From the NCBI RefSeq assembly GCF_910592395.1, contig NC_088317.1, positions 18,152,039-18,216,038 on the forward strand: a DNA stretch of 64,000 bases, written 5' to 3'. The translations under genes were made by a program, and so were the position numbers. Positions 1 through 11,424 of the stretch are shown here, one piece after another. This DNA is from Lineus longissimus. Lineage: Eukaryota; Nemertea; Pilidiophora; Heteronemertea; Lineidae. How positions within the stretch are numbered: position 1 is the first letter of the stretch; every line of letters begins with the position of its first letter. The notes beneath the pieces were generated by a model, which saw nothing but the letters and a program-made list of their open reading frames with translations, was not told the DNA's origin and did not search any database.

Positions 1-2070
1 CTGACATCATTAGTCATCTTTCATAGCAGGGTTGGATTTCAGAAATGCTGGTAAAACAGCCAGCAATTTGTTGAGGCTACTGTAATGCAACACCACGCTG
101 CTTCCGTATCGTATCGCCACCATTCCCCAACCCAATAACAATAGCCCCGTTTTGAAGTTTGACTTAGTTCAGGCTGAGCTGTGCTCGATTTGTGGCAGTT
201 GTAGTAGAAAGGAGGCCATCTTTAAGAAAGACATCCAAGAACAGCTTTTCCATAGATCACGGCAAATATCGTGCCATCATCCAAGAACCTGGTTTGAATG
301 TGCCTACACTGCAACTGTGAAGAGCTAAAAGGATGGACATTCTGGCATGGGCCCATAGTAGCCGTATACAAGTACATGTATATCACTCTTACCACTTTAT
401 ACGCCAACAACCCATCCTCATTCTCCTTCAACAAGCCAACCATGTAATAAGGTTTGCACGTCTTGTTCTGCCCTGAGGCCTCGTCTCAATCATGTTACTG
501 CTATTATCATCCACGATGGTGTCATTCACAAGTAATACCACTATATCACTGGTAGTTGCTCTCGGGCATTGGCTCAATCGAATGATGTACAGTTAGGGTC
601 AAGGCGTACTGGTATCTATGAATCTGGTACAACCATGTTACTGTTATCCAAAACTAGGATGATGTAATCTGTGTATCACCACTACTCTCATCGCCCAATG
701 GCTTGGATATACATTCGTCAACCCTTTAGGCTATGGTGACCCACACTGCAGGTGCCAAGGTTATGCCTCAAGAGCACCAGTGACCCGCCGAGTGGGTCAA
801 GTGGGTCATTCACTGTACCAATGCTGCTATCTTCAAATATGTTATATTTAATGGGTTCCTTACAAGTCATTTACTGAAGATGACGATTTAAAACTGTGGC
901 CTCCATGGAGTGTCGATGGGACGATAGTGGTGATATACTGGTGGGTGGGGGGGGGGGGTCCTCCTACAGCGGAGTGACCATATGAGGCTATTGCGAATTG
1001 GTTTGATGTGACGGATCAGGCTGCAAAACCAATCAATATCAGATGCAGCCACCTTGTTGACAAATATGTCAATCCATTTTCAAATTCATGCTCAAGAGGT
1101 TTAGGTAGATTATTTATGATTTGGCTTGTCATAGTGTCAGAGACGCCAAAAAATCAGCCGCAATATCTAAACTAGAATCGAAAGGCAGAACATGACAAAA
1201 TGACAAGGATCCACGCGCCTAATCTTGTCACTTTCAAGTGCAGATTCACAACACCGCAACTAATGGCGTGATAAATTCGCGCTTTAGAAATGAGCACACT
1301 TATCTTTCAAAGAACCCAAGTGTCTTACAGTGGTTGCAGAATCTTTGCTGTATCGCAGTAGGTTTTTTTTGCATAATTTGTTCACTGGTTGAGTTTAGAT
1401 CTCAAGATGATAACGAATTAGACGCCAGTGCCAAGTTTCTTAAGTGGTCTTAAAAGAGAGCTGAATCTGCATAAATTACAACTTCCCTTTTGACTGAAAG
1501 TGTTATACTTTGATTGGTGTGTCACTTAGTATTGCTGACAATTAACGCTATCATCACGAATTCACAACCAATTTTAAGCGATAATTTTCACATCACTTCT
1601 CAAAGACATATATAATTCATTTATATTTTCCACTAAACATGAAGTTTAATTTCATTTGGCAACCTCTCAAAGATCATTTTGTGACGAACGTCTGCAAATG
1701 TTGTTTGGGCGACACATAATAGCAGAGATTTAAGGTTTGTAGATCACCACAACAATATTAGAACAGATCCTTCCCTGCCTTTTAAAGTGGGATGTCCAAT
1801 TTCAGCACAACATGCTCCTATCAATCAGGGATAACGAACTACCAACGAGAATGCCATCTTTAATCCCAAAGCTGCATGTTTAGCTAAAATGGCAAATGTT
1901 AGAATCTTTTCAAAAATCTTAATGACTGTTAAATCTTTTCTGTTGGTGACATTTTGCATAAATTGAGCTCACATGTCAAATTCGTTGCGGGCAACTAGAA
2001 TGCAGACAGCTCATTACCTTGACTCCAGATACCTGTTGGAATGACTGCATGATCAGGGTGATGAGTACTA
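1..2070. other. AT-rich non-coding stretch, no gene seen
   Basis: Only short chance frames are open on either strand. None has recognisable protein similarity or convincing paired splice sites. A short G-rich run lies near 940-958. I see no RNA gene or structured repeat here. Confidence 0.5.
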
Positions 2071-2074
2071 TCAA

Positions 2075-2330
2075 GGAGAGAGTCAAGAATCAGGAGGTCG
2101 TGGGCTCAATCTCTAAGAATCACCACTTTTTCTTATGTGTGCCTTTTAGCACGACACTTAATCCTCCCTCGACCCATGAGGATAAGTGGGTATAACTTAG
2201 AAGTTAACCTGCGATGGGACAGCATCCAATGCAGTCTATGTTAATGCTACAGAACATGGGATGTGTCCGGCCTGATAAGCTATTACGCAGCAAAGACAAT
2301 AGCCCAGTGCGCTTTTCGACTCCATATTCA
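2075..2330 (+). mobile_element. tRNA-derived SINE relic
   Basis: The stretch resembles the SINE body widespread in marine invertebrate genomes. It has a B-box-like GGTCGTGGGCTCAATC near 2096-2112. A 'gcacgacacttaatcctcc' segment and a 'gataagtgggtat' segment follow at about 2151-2193. Further on is a 'gcgatgggacagcatcc' segment and a body with 'atgctacagaacatggga'. The tRNA-like head is eroded, so the 5' boundary is approximate. The family resemblance is from memory, not a database search. The frame open at 2214-2477 lies in the SINE body and is not taken as a gene. Confidence 0.5.
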
Positions 2331-5300
2331 CTGCTAAGGTATTCTGCTGAAGCAAGACAGACATTCAATAGTTGTTATACCGAAATACGAAGATGCAATC
2401 TGACAGGTCTTTTCACCACAGTACTGTATTGCCGAGATGCCAGTCGCCCCTGCAATTTGAACCATCGCTCAGCATAACACCCAGCTAAAAAATGGCAGCA
2501 TTTCGCGTTAACTATCTTCAAGTGTGCAGTTTCAAGGATGCCAGAAAACGTCATTCTCTACCACAACAACTCAAAACCGGATGAAATCTAATCCCCAAAG
2601 TGATTATGCAAAATTGCATGCCGCCGAGATTGCGGGATGAGAGACAAAAGCTGATTGTTTGTGATGATGGCATTTAAATAATTGATTAACCACTCGCTAT
2701 TGTTTTTCTATTTATCGTTTAGATCTTGTGGTGGAGGGTATCGTTTTACACAATCATCAATATTGATGAGGATAGATTGGGGTAGCGTTGGATCGCAGCT
2801 TACTCATGGAAGGCACGTTAAGTCACAAGGCCAAATAATTATATTGAATGTCGCATGAAAGAGAGATAAGGAAAACAAGCTTATTCAGTTATTTGGGGAA
2901 TACATTACGGTGTTGGGTGTTCCCCTCAACTAAAATGTTTAGTCACAAGGCCACACAGATATGGTCAATGACACATCGTTGGTTATGTGTCTAGCTTGGC
3001 CGGCAGCATACTGACGGTAGTTTTGATATACCGAAGCCCCTTCATAATATCATCTAGTTTACTTATCAGTACCAAGCTCTAGTTCACTAGTTAAAAGGAC
3101 AATTTAAGCAAATGCAAACTCCTATATGTAGATATTGGGAGCAGTGTGTCATTAAATAGCATTCATTTACTCCCATGCATGTCTTCAACACCTCTAGAGT
3201 TGCCATTAGGCAAGGATGTAATCGTCTTCTATAAAAAGCCAGCTTAGTCAACCTGTCAATTTCGTCATTGAATCAGATGCTTCTTTGAAATAGATGGCTG
3301 CCCAGACTCATCTTTCTCAAAGCCTCATCACTAGAAAACCACATCCAAGACCTGAGAGAAGAATGAACCGTATTCCATGAACCCAATAACTGCACAATGA
3401 GTCGCATCCGTTTTTCTCCGGCCACAATACGCCATTGTGTGGCCCTGAATAGCACATCCTAAGATCTCGAAACCTCAATGAATGAACGATAATTGCCGTC
3501 CAGTCATATGAGTTAACACTCACGGTAAATACACTGTGAATTATCTGAGATAAGAAGGCACATTAATCGAGACAAAAGGTCCAGAGCAGGTTAATTAACG
3601 AGCTGTATGGACAGATGACGAGGAAAATTGTTGTGGTAATAATCACTTTTTCATCAAGTGAACCTTTGTGAGGAGAATGATTTAATATTACGCTATTCAC
3701 GGAAGTTCAATTGATTATGCTATTGAATGAAGATGTTTCCCATTTGTGATGACTTCATTGGTAAGAAATCGATATTTTCTATTAAAATACTATCTATTGG
3801 TGCACTAAGGGACCTTAATTAACCCAATCTGCCCGCTGCAACCAGATGGAGAGTACATTTCTGCCGAGACTTTTTGAGAAATTATCAAAAACAGACATTG
3901 AGGTCAGAGTTTTAGGATTCCTAGGGCTGGGCTTACCCATTTCTGATATAAATGCCAGCGCATAAATCCAAACCAGTTCCCTTTTTTTACAAGAACCTGT
4001 GTACCTCAAAAACATGCCAATTACCCCGTATCTCGTCATAAAAGCACCACATCAGAATCATAAAATGACGCCAATTACAGAATTAGATAAACCTGCAGCA
4101 ATGACTACACCTTCTAAACACAAATTATTCAACTCCGCAGCTAACGTTTTTATTCACAAAAGCCCGGCTACATGTCATTCCACCCGAACATCAAATACAG
4201 GAGTGACTTTATTACAGCATCTAACAAATAAGAATCCGCAAAACATGGCACAATTATTGTGTTTCAAAGTCGGTGCGTATAGCGTAATGCCAGCATTCAT
4301 CTTGTGTAGCTTATTTCACCCACACGTTTGTATTCGGGTAACAAAATAAAAAAGCTTCACAGGCGACATTTGAAATCTAACGAAGTTTCACATGCGTTGC
4401 TTAAATATCAAAGGACATTTACCTCCTGTTCATGGTTTCACAAGTAGAAGCTCCCTTAGCAGACACCTAGCTGTTAGCACGAAACTGCTTTCTGGTGCCA
4501 AGGTGGTCATTTCAACTTAATTTGACCTTTGTAATCAGGACACTACTCTATTGAGACATCATTTATGTCTCAAGGGTGTCCTTTATAGACAGGTTCTCCT
4601 GTCAGTTATATATTACTTCTGAGGCATTTTGCGGATTAAATTGACATGGGCTCGATATCTCTAGTGTATCGGTGAGAAAGTTACAATACTATAGTCCATT
4701 AGAAGCTCATAAAACATCAATATGCCTGTAAATGAACGCGACTCAACATATGCTCGTAAGACTCATTACCTTCAATCATTAGCTAATTAGGCTAAGGAAC
4801 ATCGGTGGCCCCAGCACAAACACCATGAAGAATGGAAATAGTATAGAATGTGTTCTGGCAAGTTTGGTGCGTTCCTTGGTATTGTTTACATCTTGTCAGA
4901 GGTAATGCACAATTTTTTACTCCCTTTCAAGCGTACATTGTCTGGATTGGCGTTTGGTAGTTTTCATTTCATTTTGAAGACTGCACAAGACAGGCAAATA
5001 ACATTGATGACAACATTCACAATGGCACGCATGTATTACCAATCGGATTTTAGTATTGATAACCTGTACCAAAGGCAATACATGACATTGTTACTAAATC
5101 GACAGCTTTGCTATGGAACTGGCCTTCTCAACACTACCTCAAAGGGTTTAGACAAGGGTCACAATGGCAACACTGAAGAGACATATTGACTTCTGAAGCT
5201 TCTTCATCAACCTTTTGAGCACCTCAGTAGAAATCGACTTCAAAGCCTACGATAATGAAGTTACTTTGCATGCCTCATACCATAGAAGTTATCGGGCAAT

Positions 5301-7707
5301 TTTCAGAGAGCTGCTCTACTAGTGTTTAGATCTTAGGTTCTAAATCCACTACATCACACAGTCTGCTAGAAGTGAATTTGCACTTTTCTGCCAAACCCTT
5401 TAGTCCTTCCTGGTGAATGTATCTTAGCTAACTATGTTAGCTTGAGAGCTAATGACCAGCTAAGCCGCCTAATGAATGGGCTATTGATGAGAGAGACTCT
5501 GAATAGGGATGCATGTTAGCTATGGTCAATGGGCAAGGCATCCTTTTTGTGGCACAGACCTCTGTTCGTGACATTCTGTGCATGGCTCAAGAAATATCAT
5601 CACGCTATTGGTAACATAGCTTATTTTCTAAATGAGACAAAGTGTTATTGTTAACGAAACTGAGATACCCCATATAGCAGTGCCCTTTGCTTGAAGGACA
5701 CGCCGGCTTCTGAAAGTCTGTGTAGAGTGGTTCTAGTTCAATAAGATAATATGAAGAAAATGGTGGAGTTGCTAATTTACCAAAAGAGCGGATGATGTTG
5801 TTGATGTTGTATCTACAATGACAGAGTAGTGGTCTCAAGTAACATTTGTTCAAGCGACAACATTCTGCAGTCATTTCCGAAGCAGATATCAGCCAAAAAT
5901 CTGCCATGCTAATTTGAACCGCAGCAACTCTATGCAGTAGAGTATGCAGAAATGTTTTAAAATGTAATGTTGCACAGTAAAGGACGTTACTTCAGACCAG
6001 CGCAGTGTCTAGCTTCGAAACAAGCAACAAGCTAAAGATTCAATTCACAGACGCCACGGGCTACCTGCTCAGCTAATGACCCACACTTTCAATCTTGACA
6101 ACCAACAGGCCACTTATTTTCCATATCCTACAGGGGATACCTTTAATCAACTTCACATCTGCGTGTTCATATACCTAGCGCCCTCTAGGGGCAAACTGAT
6201 GATAACATCAAAAGAAATTTAAATTATCTCCTTCTGTATAAGGTCGCTTTGCTAATAGCCCTTATCGTCCATCACAGATGCAAATGGGGTGAGTGGGTAG
6301 TCTTGTTTTCAATTGAGAAGAGCCACCCGGAAGATATCATCTCATCATTTTAGGGATGAAAAAGTGTCAAGGAAGTTACAAAGCAATAGGTTGGGAAAGG
6401 TCGAGGAGAATTATTACTAATTTTAGCAGGTGGTTTAATGGATATTAAGTCCGACTCAAAAACCCAAAGTCACTGGCTCTGATAATCATAGCATAGTAAC
6501 TTTAAGTACAAGTAACCAAATGACAATTTCCAGATTGCGGCCTGACACTATCAACATCTGACATGCCCAATGAAAATACTGGTTAAAGATACCAGGAAGG
6601 CTTGATTCATATGTGCGAATACCAGCATCAGGGCAGAGGATTTGTTAGTTCCCCATTATCATACCTCAGGAGCCGCTGGGGTCAAAATGACCTCACATCA
6701 TCTCGAGAAAATTACCCATTGTCCCCGAAATTACGCCATGCACACCTCATAATCAGCAACCTGATGATATCGCCATCAGAATGCCCTGCCGATGGCAATC
6801 ACAACACCGGTGGTTATCCACCGTCATAAATTGGCTTTATGCCTGGTATATGCATATATGGCTTCCAGAGTCAACCCTTGACATTTGAACCAGTTTGTCG
6901 CTGACCGTGTTCAGATTTGTAGTGAAGCTGATGGTTAGGCTGCAGTCGTGGCAGTGGGGACTGCAGTTTGTGTAAGAAAAGAAGGCAACAGAGCCTTGGT
7001 TTTTGCAAAAGCACAAACTTTATGGCGACCGCATTGGCTATGTTGACATTATCACTTTCAGTTTATCTAACGACTCAGTTGGTTTTTACCAACCCAGCCC
7101 ACTACCATAAAGGTACTATATAATAAGCTGCTGGTACAACAAATACAGTGAATTTCATCATCATTAGCTGGAAAGGAGTCCAAACCCATAAGCAATGGAC
7201 TACTTTGATAATGTAAGGAGCTCCTTTGACATAACGTCAAGCATTTTCCATCAGATCGTACATCAGCTGAGTGTCTGATGTCATCAATCAAGGACAAACA
7301 TCTTGAATGATTTTTGCATTTAAAAATAATGTCAGATGAATAAGCTTTGAGCAATCAGTTCCACTTGTGTTGCAACCATCGAACTGAATTTGTAGCGGAA
7401 AAATATTGGCCGTCGAAAACAGTTCACTATATCATCGGCAATCAAATTTTTACTTTAAAAAAAAACTAGTTCAGAAACACAACAAAAAGAGACAGATATC
7501 TGTAGTTTTTGCCTCTGACATGCCAGGCGCCATTTACCATCTTTTATCACCAGTTCTAGAACGCTCCATTCATCCAAACAGCTCATTACAGCAGCATGGG
7601 AAACCACAAGCTGGCAACTGGTTCCTGGGAGGACCATTTCAACAGAATCGTGCCAGACAACTGCATGAGAATTGGGTACAATAGGCAAACTTGGTCAGTT
7701 CATGAAT
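2331..7707. other. AT-rich non-coding stretch, left flank of the DIRS element
   Basis: Frames of up to about 115 codons occur (for example 3999-4349 plus, 4848-5189 plus, 5605-5907 minus). They show no recognisable domain, repeated coding signature or flanking splice sites, so I do not call them genes. A short direct repeat 'agtcacaaggccA' occurs near 2820 and 2940. Distal 3' exons of the membrane-protein gene seen at 15.8 kb could lie here, but I cannot identify any. Confidence 0.45.
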
Positions 7708-7747
7708 TTCCCATTTCCTGTGGAAATGTGATTTTATTAGTTCATAC

Positions 7748-7911
7748 CTACCCAGGTCAGACTTTTGCATATGTACTCATATCGGATCTACCCGAGGAAT
7801 TATTTAACTAATTACATTAGAAAATAACCAGCCAGTTCACAAGGCTACGTCCAGGCGGCGCCCCTGTACAGCCCATCAACCGTGCAAGCCGCCATATTGC
7901 CAGTACTTTTT
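7748..7911 (-). repeat. 3' inverted terminal repeat of the DIRS element
   Basis: Block-by-block comparison shows this 164-bp stretch is identical to the reverse complement of 14299-14462. Outside it, 40 bp (7708-7747) continue to the element end; their complement is found in the internal complementary region. Confidence 0.93.
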
Positions 7912-7961
7912 ACTCAAGCAACTCAAGTAAGTCCCGTTGCTGTGGGGACGGACGGGTGGGC

Positions 7962-8058
7962 AGTCTGACCTGGGTAGGTATGAACTAATAAAATCACATT
8001 TCCACAGGAAATGGGAATTTTATGTCGTTCATACTCTACCCAGGTCAGACTTTTGCAT
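7962..8058 (-). repeat. Internal complementary region (ICR) of the DIRS element
   Basis: The first half (7962 to about 8017) is the reverse complement of the left element end from 7708 to about 7761. The second half (about 8012-8058) matches the reverse complement of the right end, 14436-14480. The two halves meet exactly where the two outer ends would join in a circle. In DIRS1 the ICR is thought to template the missing terminal bases during reverse transcription. Its position just inside the 3' terminal repeat is the canonical one. Because both ends share part of the terminal repeat, the ICR is itself an imperfect palindrome. Confidence 0.9.
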
Positions 8059-8517
8059 CGAATACCAACAACCTAAGGAAGGTGGGTAAACGTGACTTAC
8101 CATGTAGCGACGTGAACTGTCTCCAAGCCGCATAGCAGAACCCAACGGGTGAGACCGGGATAACCAGACCAAAGAGAAATGGGGATGCTCATGGCTCAAC
8201 GGTCAGGCCACCATATAAAAGAATAATGGAAAGGCCTTAAGGTTATCAACTACCCCCTAGAGTAAGGTAGCACATCGCATGGTACTTGCTCAGCACACAC
8301 CTCGCCAAAAGAATGTGTGGACTTAAGAGGGTAACCACCCTCTGCGTGCGGGGACAACCCACAAAGTCTAGGCGGCTCAACCTAAGACATCCGGACGGGG
8401 CACATGCACAGGGGAACCACGTCCCGGCATGAATGTCCGCACCTCCCCCCCATCTTTAGAGGGAAGGACGGAGAATCCGGAGTGAGGAGTCCGGCGGGTA
8501 GGCTAGGCAGGGAGAAC
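8059..8517 (-). other. 3' untranslated part of the DIRS element
   Basis: This is the GC-rich stretch between the ICR and the stop codon of the recombinase frame. No long minus-strand frame of its own is open here. It presumably forms the 3' untranslated region of the element transcript; no polyadenylation signal could be assigned. Confidence 0.6.
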
Positions 8518-11424
8518 CTAGACTACGTGCTGAGCAGCGACGATTGGACCGAGAGACAGCATACCGTCAGTCATCACGGAACAATCGCGCATATAATGTT
8601 GGGAGAAAGTGGAGTGAGAACTCCACGTCGCCGCCTCCAAGACCTCGTTCAAGGCGACTCCCCTATATTCGGCCCATGAAGTCGAGATGGCACGAATCTC
8701 GTGGGCCGTCACGGAACCCAGGCGGCGAAGCTCCGGAGACTGAAGAGTCATGGAGTAGGCCTGCCGGATGGTGGCCACCAACCATCTGGCGACCGTGGCG
8801 GGCGCAATCTCCCGTGTGAATCCCTCGCGATAAGACAGAAAAAGACGCTTTCTGCCGAGACGGACGGCAGGGTCTTTGGTCTTATCGACATAGAACCTCA
8901 AGGCCCGGACGGGGCAGAGAGTTCTATCCGGGAGGTCTCGAGAGACCACCCTGGAAAGGGATGGAATAAGAACCGGGCGCCTGGAGGTGGAAGGCGCCTG
9001 GTTCTTCGCAATAAAGCCTGGGACAAATTCTAGGACCGCGCCCCTCTCATTGAAGGCTAGCTTGTCAAAAGCTAGGGCATGGAGCTCGGACCGTCTCTGG
9101 GCCGTAGCTAAGGCCACCAAGAAGACGGTCTTAAAGGTAAGATGCTTCCTATCTGCTAGGTGCAAGGGCTCGAATGGAAATCTCATAAGAGCCCGTAACA
9201 CCACCGAGAGATCCCACTTGGGGACGCAATGTAAGGAGCGGGGACGCTCCAGAGACATGTTGCGAAGCAACGATGACAAGGCGTCATCCCAAGCCGGTTG
9301 CCAGGAGCCTGTCAGTCTAAGGGTGACGGCAATGGCAGAGCGATAGCCCTTAACCCCCTGGACCGAAAACTTCCGAACCGTAAACAAAAAGTTTAGGAAA
9401 TCGAGGAAGTTGGGAAGAGTGGGAGCGATCGGAGAAACTCCGTGCTCTCCGCACCAGTCTCGAAAGACGAGCCACTTACTGTCGTATGATGTAAGGGTAG
9501 ACTGTCTCTGAGGCTGAGCGACTTTTCGGATAACGTCCTCCGAAAAGCCTCTCTCTCGGAGGAAATGCCCGATAGTCTCCAGGCGTGAAGCCTGTAGAAA
9601 GAAGGGTCCTGATGGTAGACCCGGCCTATCGGGTGATATAGCAGGCGGTCCCACTCCGGCAATCTGCGGGGGTGGTCCGTCAGGAGCTCCAGCAACACCG
9701 GGAACCAAGCTTGGTTCGGCCAACAAGGGGCGATCAGGCAAAGCCTGACGCGCGATGAGGCCACTTTGTTCAGAACCGGCAGCAACAGAGGGGTTGGCGG
9801 GAATGCATAAGCATTGAGGCCGTCCCAGGAGGCCGACAGGCTGTCTACTCCCAAGGCCTCGTCGTCCGGGAGAGGGGAGTAATACAGGGTGAATCTCTTG
9901 TTGAGGCGAGTGGCGAAAAGGTCCACAATCGGCGCATCCCACATCCCGGCCAGCCGGGACACAATCTCCTGATGGAGGGTCCACTCGGTCTGGACTAAGC
10001 GATCGGCTCTGGAGAGAGCATCCGCCAGGATGTTCCTCTTGCCGGGGATGTGACGGGGGAAGAGCTGGATGTCCAGCCGACGACAAAATTGTAGGAGGTC
10101 CCATGTCAGACGACACAGAGTGTCGGACCTCGTTCCCCCTTGTCTCCGAATATAGGCGACGACAGTCGAGTTGTCGGAGAACAGAGATACCCTGTGACCC
10201 CGTAACCGGGACGAAAAGGCCTTCACGGCTAGGATGACAGCCTGCATTTCGAGAATATTGATCGAAAGGCGAGACTCCTCCCCTGACCACGTGCCCTTGG
10301 TGGTCAGGTCGCCCTCGTTCAGGTGAGCCCCCCATCCGAAGAGGGAGGCGTCCGTGAAGAGGGACATCTGGGGGGGTAACGGACGGAGCTGCACCCCGCG
10401 GAGGAGCTCCGTCCCCGTCCCCCAGAACCTCCAAACGTCCTCCAGTAGCATGGAAGGGAGTGCTACTGCTCGATCGAGTGGGTCCGAGAAGGGGCGCCAA
10501 CTCGAGAGTAGGAGGAGCTGGAGGGGGCGCATATACAGGCGACCGAGAGGAACCTGGTCCGCCGCCGAATTGAGCAGGCCCAGCAGGGACAGGAACTGTC
10601 TGGCTGTGGCGCTGTCTCGACGACGGAAAGCCCGAATCAGAGACCGGATCTTGGTGACCCGGTCCTGAGGTGGGGACATGAGGCCCTCTCTGGTACGGAA
10701 ACGTACTCCCACGAAGACAAAATCCTGAGACGGGTCTAGCTCGGATTTTTCTAAGTTTGTTATCCACCCGGCCTGGGTCGCCGTCTTGAGCAAGAACCGA
10801 GTCTGCTTGAGAAGACGGGGACGGGATTGGCAACGCAGCAGCCAGTCGTCTAAGTAGCAATGGAGCTTGAAGCCCAAAGCGTGAAACGGGGCGGCGAACG
10901 CCCTGACGACGGTTGTGAAAATAAGCGGAGCGGAAGCCAGGCCGAAAGGCAAGGCCTGAAACTGATAAATTTTGCCTTCGAAGTAAAAGCGAAGGAAATG
11001 TTGAAAGTCTGGATGGACTGGGATGTGAAAATACGCATCCTGCAAGTCCATGGAGACGGCCCAATCGTCGGGCTGCACCGCTGTTGCCACTGACCTTGTT
11101 GTTTCCATCCTGAAACTGGGTACCCTGAGGAACCGGTTCAGGCTGGACAGGTCTATGACCAATCTCCATTTTCCCGACTTCTTCGGAACCAAGAAGATGT
11201 GGCTGTAAAAGCCCGGGGAGGAGTGGTCTTCCACCACCGTGACAGCCTCCTTCTGGAGGAGGGAGTTGACCTCGGACCGAAGGGCTTCGGCCCTGGCCGG
11301 GTCCACGGGGGGTAATACCGGGTGGGGAGTCGATGTCGTTGGGGGAGGATGGGCAAAATCGAGGCGAACCCCGTGCCGGAGCATGTCCGGGACTGGGGAG
11401 CCTTTTTGACACCATCCGACCCAA
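8518..11424 (-). CDS. DIRS tyrosine recombinase (C-terminal part of a long open frame)
   Basis: The frame is open for 968 codons, but recognisable protein starts only near residue 600 (about 9630). The upstream part overlaps the RT frame and reads as a P/R/G-rich shadow. The last ~355 residues have the plan of a tyrosine recombinase. An N-terminal helical SAM-like region (615-745) is followed by a catalytic domain with R777 in AQRRSELHAL, H908 and R911 in TAHEIRAIS, H937, and the presumed nucleophile Y944 in SQHYMRD. Residue choice rests on motif position. The enzyme should integrate the circular DNA intermediate. No Met codon lies near the domain start, and the frame is -1 relative to RT, so frameshifting, splicing or re-initiation is implied. 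The true N-terminus is unknown. Confidence 0.88.
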   Translation of the reverse strand: MGRMVSKRLPSPGHAPARGSPRFCPSSPNDIDSPPGITPRGPGQGRSPSVRGQLPPPEGGCHGGGRPLLPGLLQPHLLGSEEVGKMEIGHRPVQPEPVPQGTQFQDGNNKVSGNSGAARRLGRLHGLAGCVFSHPSPSRLSTFPSLLLRRQNLSVSGLAFRPGFRSAYFHNRRQGVRRPVSRFGLQAPLLLRRLAAALPIPSPSSQADSVLAQDGDPGRVDNKLRKIRARPVSGFCLRGSTFPYQRGPHVPTSGPGHQDPVSDSGFPSSRQRHSQTVPVPAGPAQFGGGPGSSRSPVYAPPPAPPTLELAPLLGPTRSSSSTPFHATGGRLEVLGDGDGAPPRGAAPSVTPPDVPLHGRLPLRMGGSPERGRPDHQGHVVRGGVSPFDQYSRNAGCHPSREGLFVPVTGSQGISVLRQLDCRRLYSETRGNEVRHSVSSDMGPPTILSSAGHPALPPSHPRQEEHPGGCSLQSRSLSPDRVDPPSGDCVPAGRDVGCADCGPFRHSPQQEIHPVLLPSPGRRGLGSRQPVGLLGRPQCLCIPANPSVAAGSEQSGLIARQALPDRPLLAEPSLVPGVAGAPDGPPPQIAGVGPPAISPDRPGLPSGPFFLQASRLETIGHFLRERGFSEDVIRKVAQPQRQSTLTSYDSKWLVFRDWCGEHGVSPIAPTLPNFLDFLNFLFTVRKFSVQGVKGYRSAIAVTLRLTGSWQPAWDDALSSLLRNMSLERPRSLHCVPKWDLSVVLRALMRFPFEPLHLADRKHLTFKTVFLVALATAQRRSELHALAFDKLAFNERGAVLEFVPGFIAKNQAPSTSRRPVLIPSLSRVVSRDLPDRTLCPVRALRFYVDKTKDPAVRLGRKRLFLSYREGFTREIAPATVARWLVATIRQAYSMTLQSPELRRLGSVTAHEIRAISTSWAEYRGVALNEVLEAATWSSHSTFSQHYMRDCSVMTDGMLSLGPIVAAQHVV

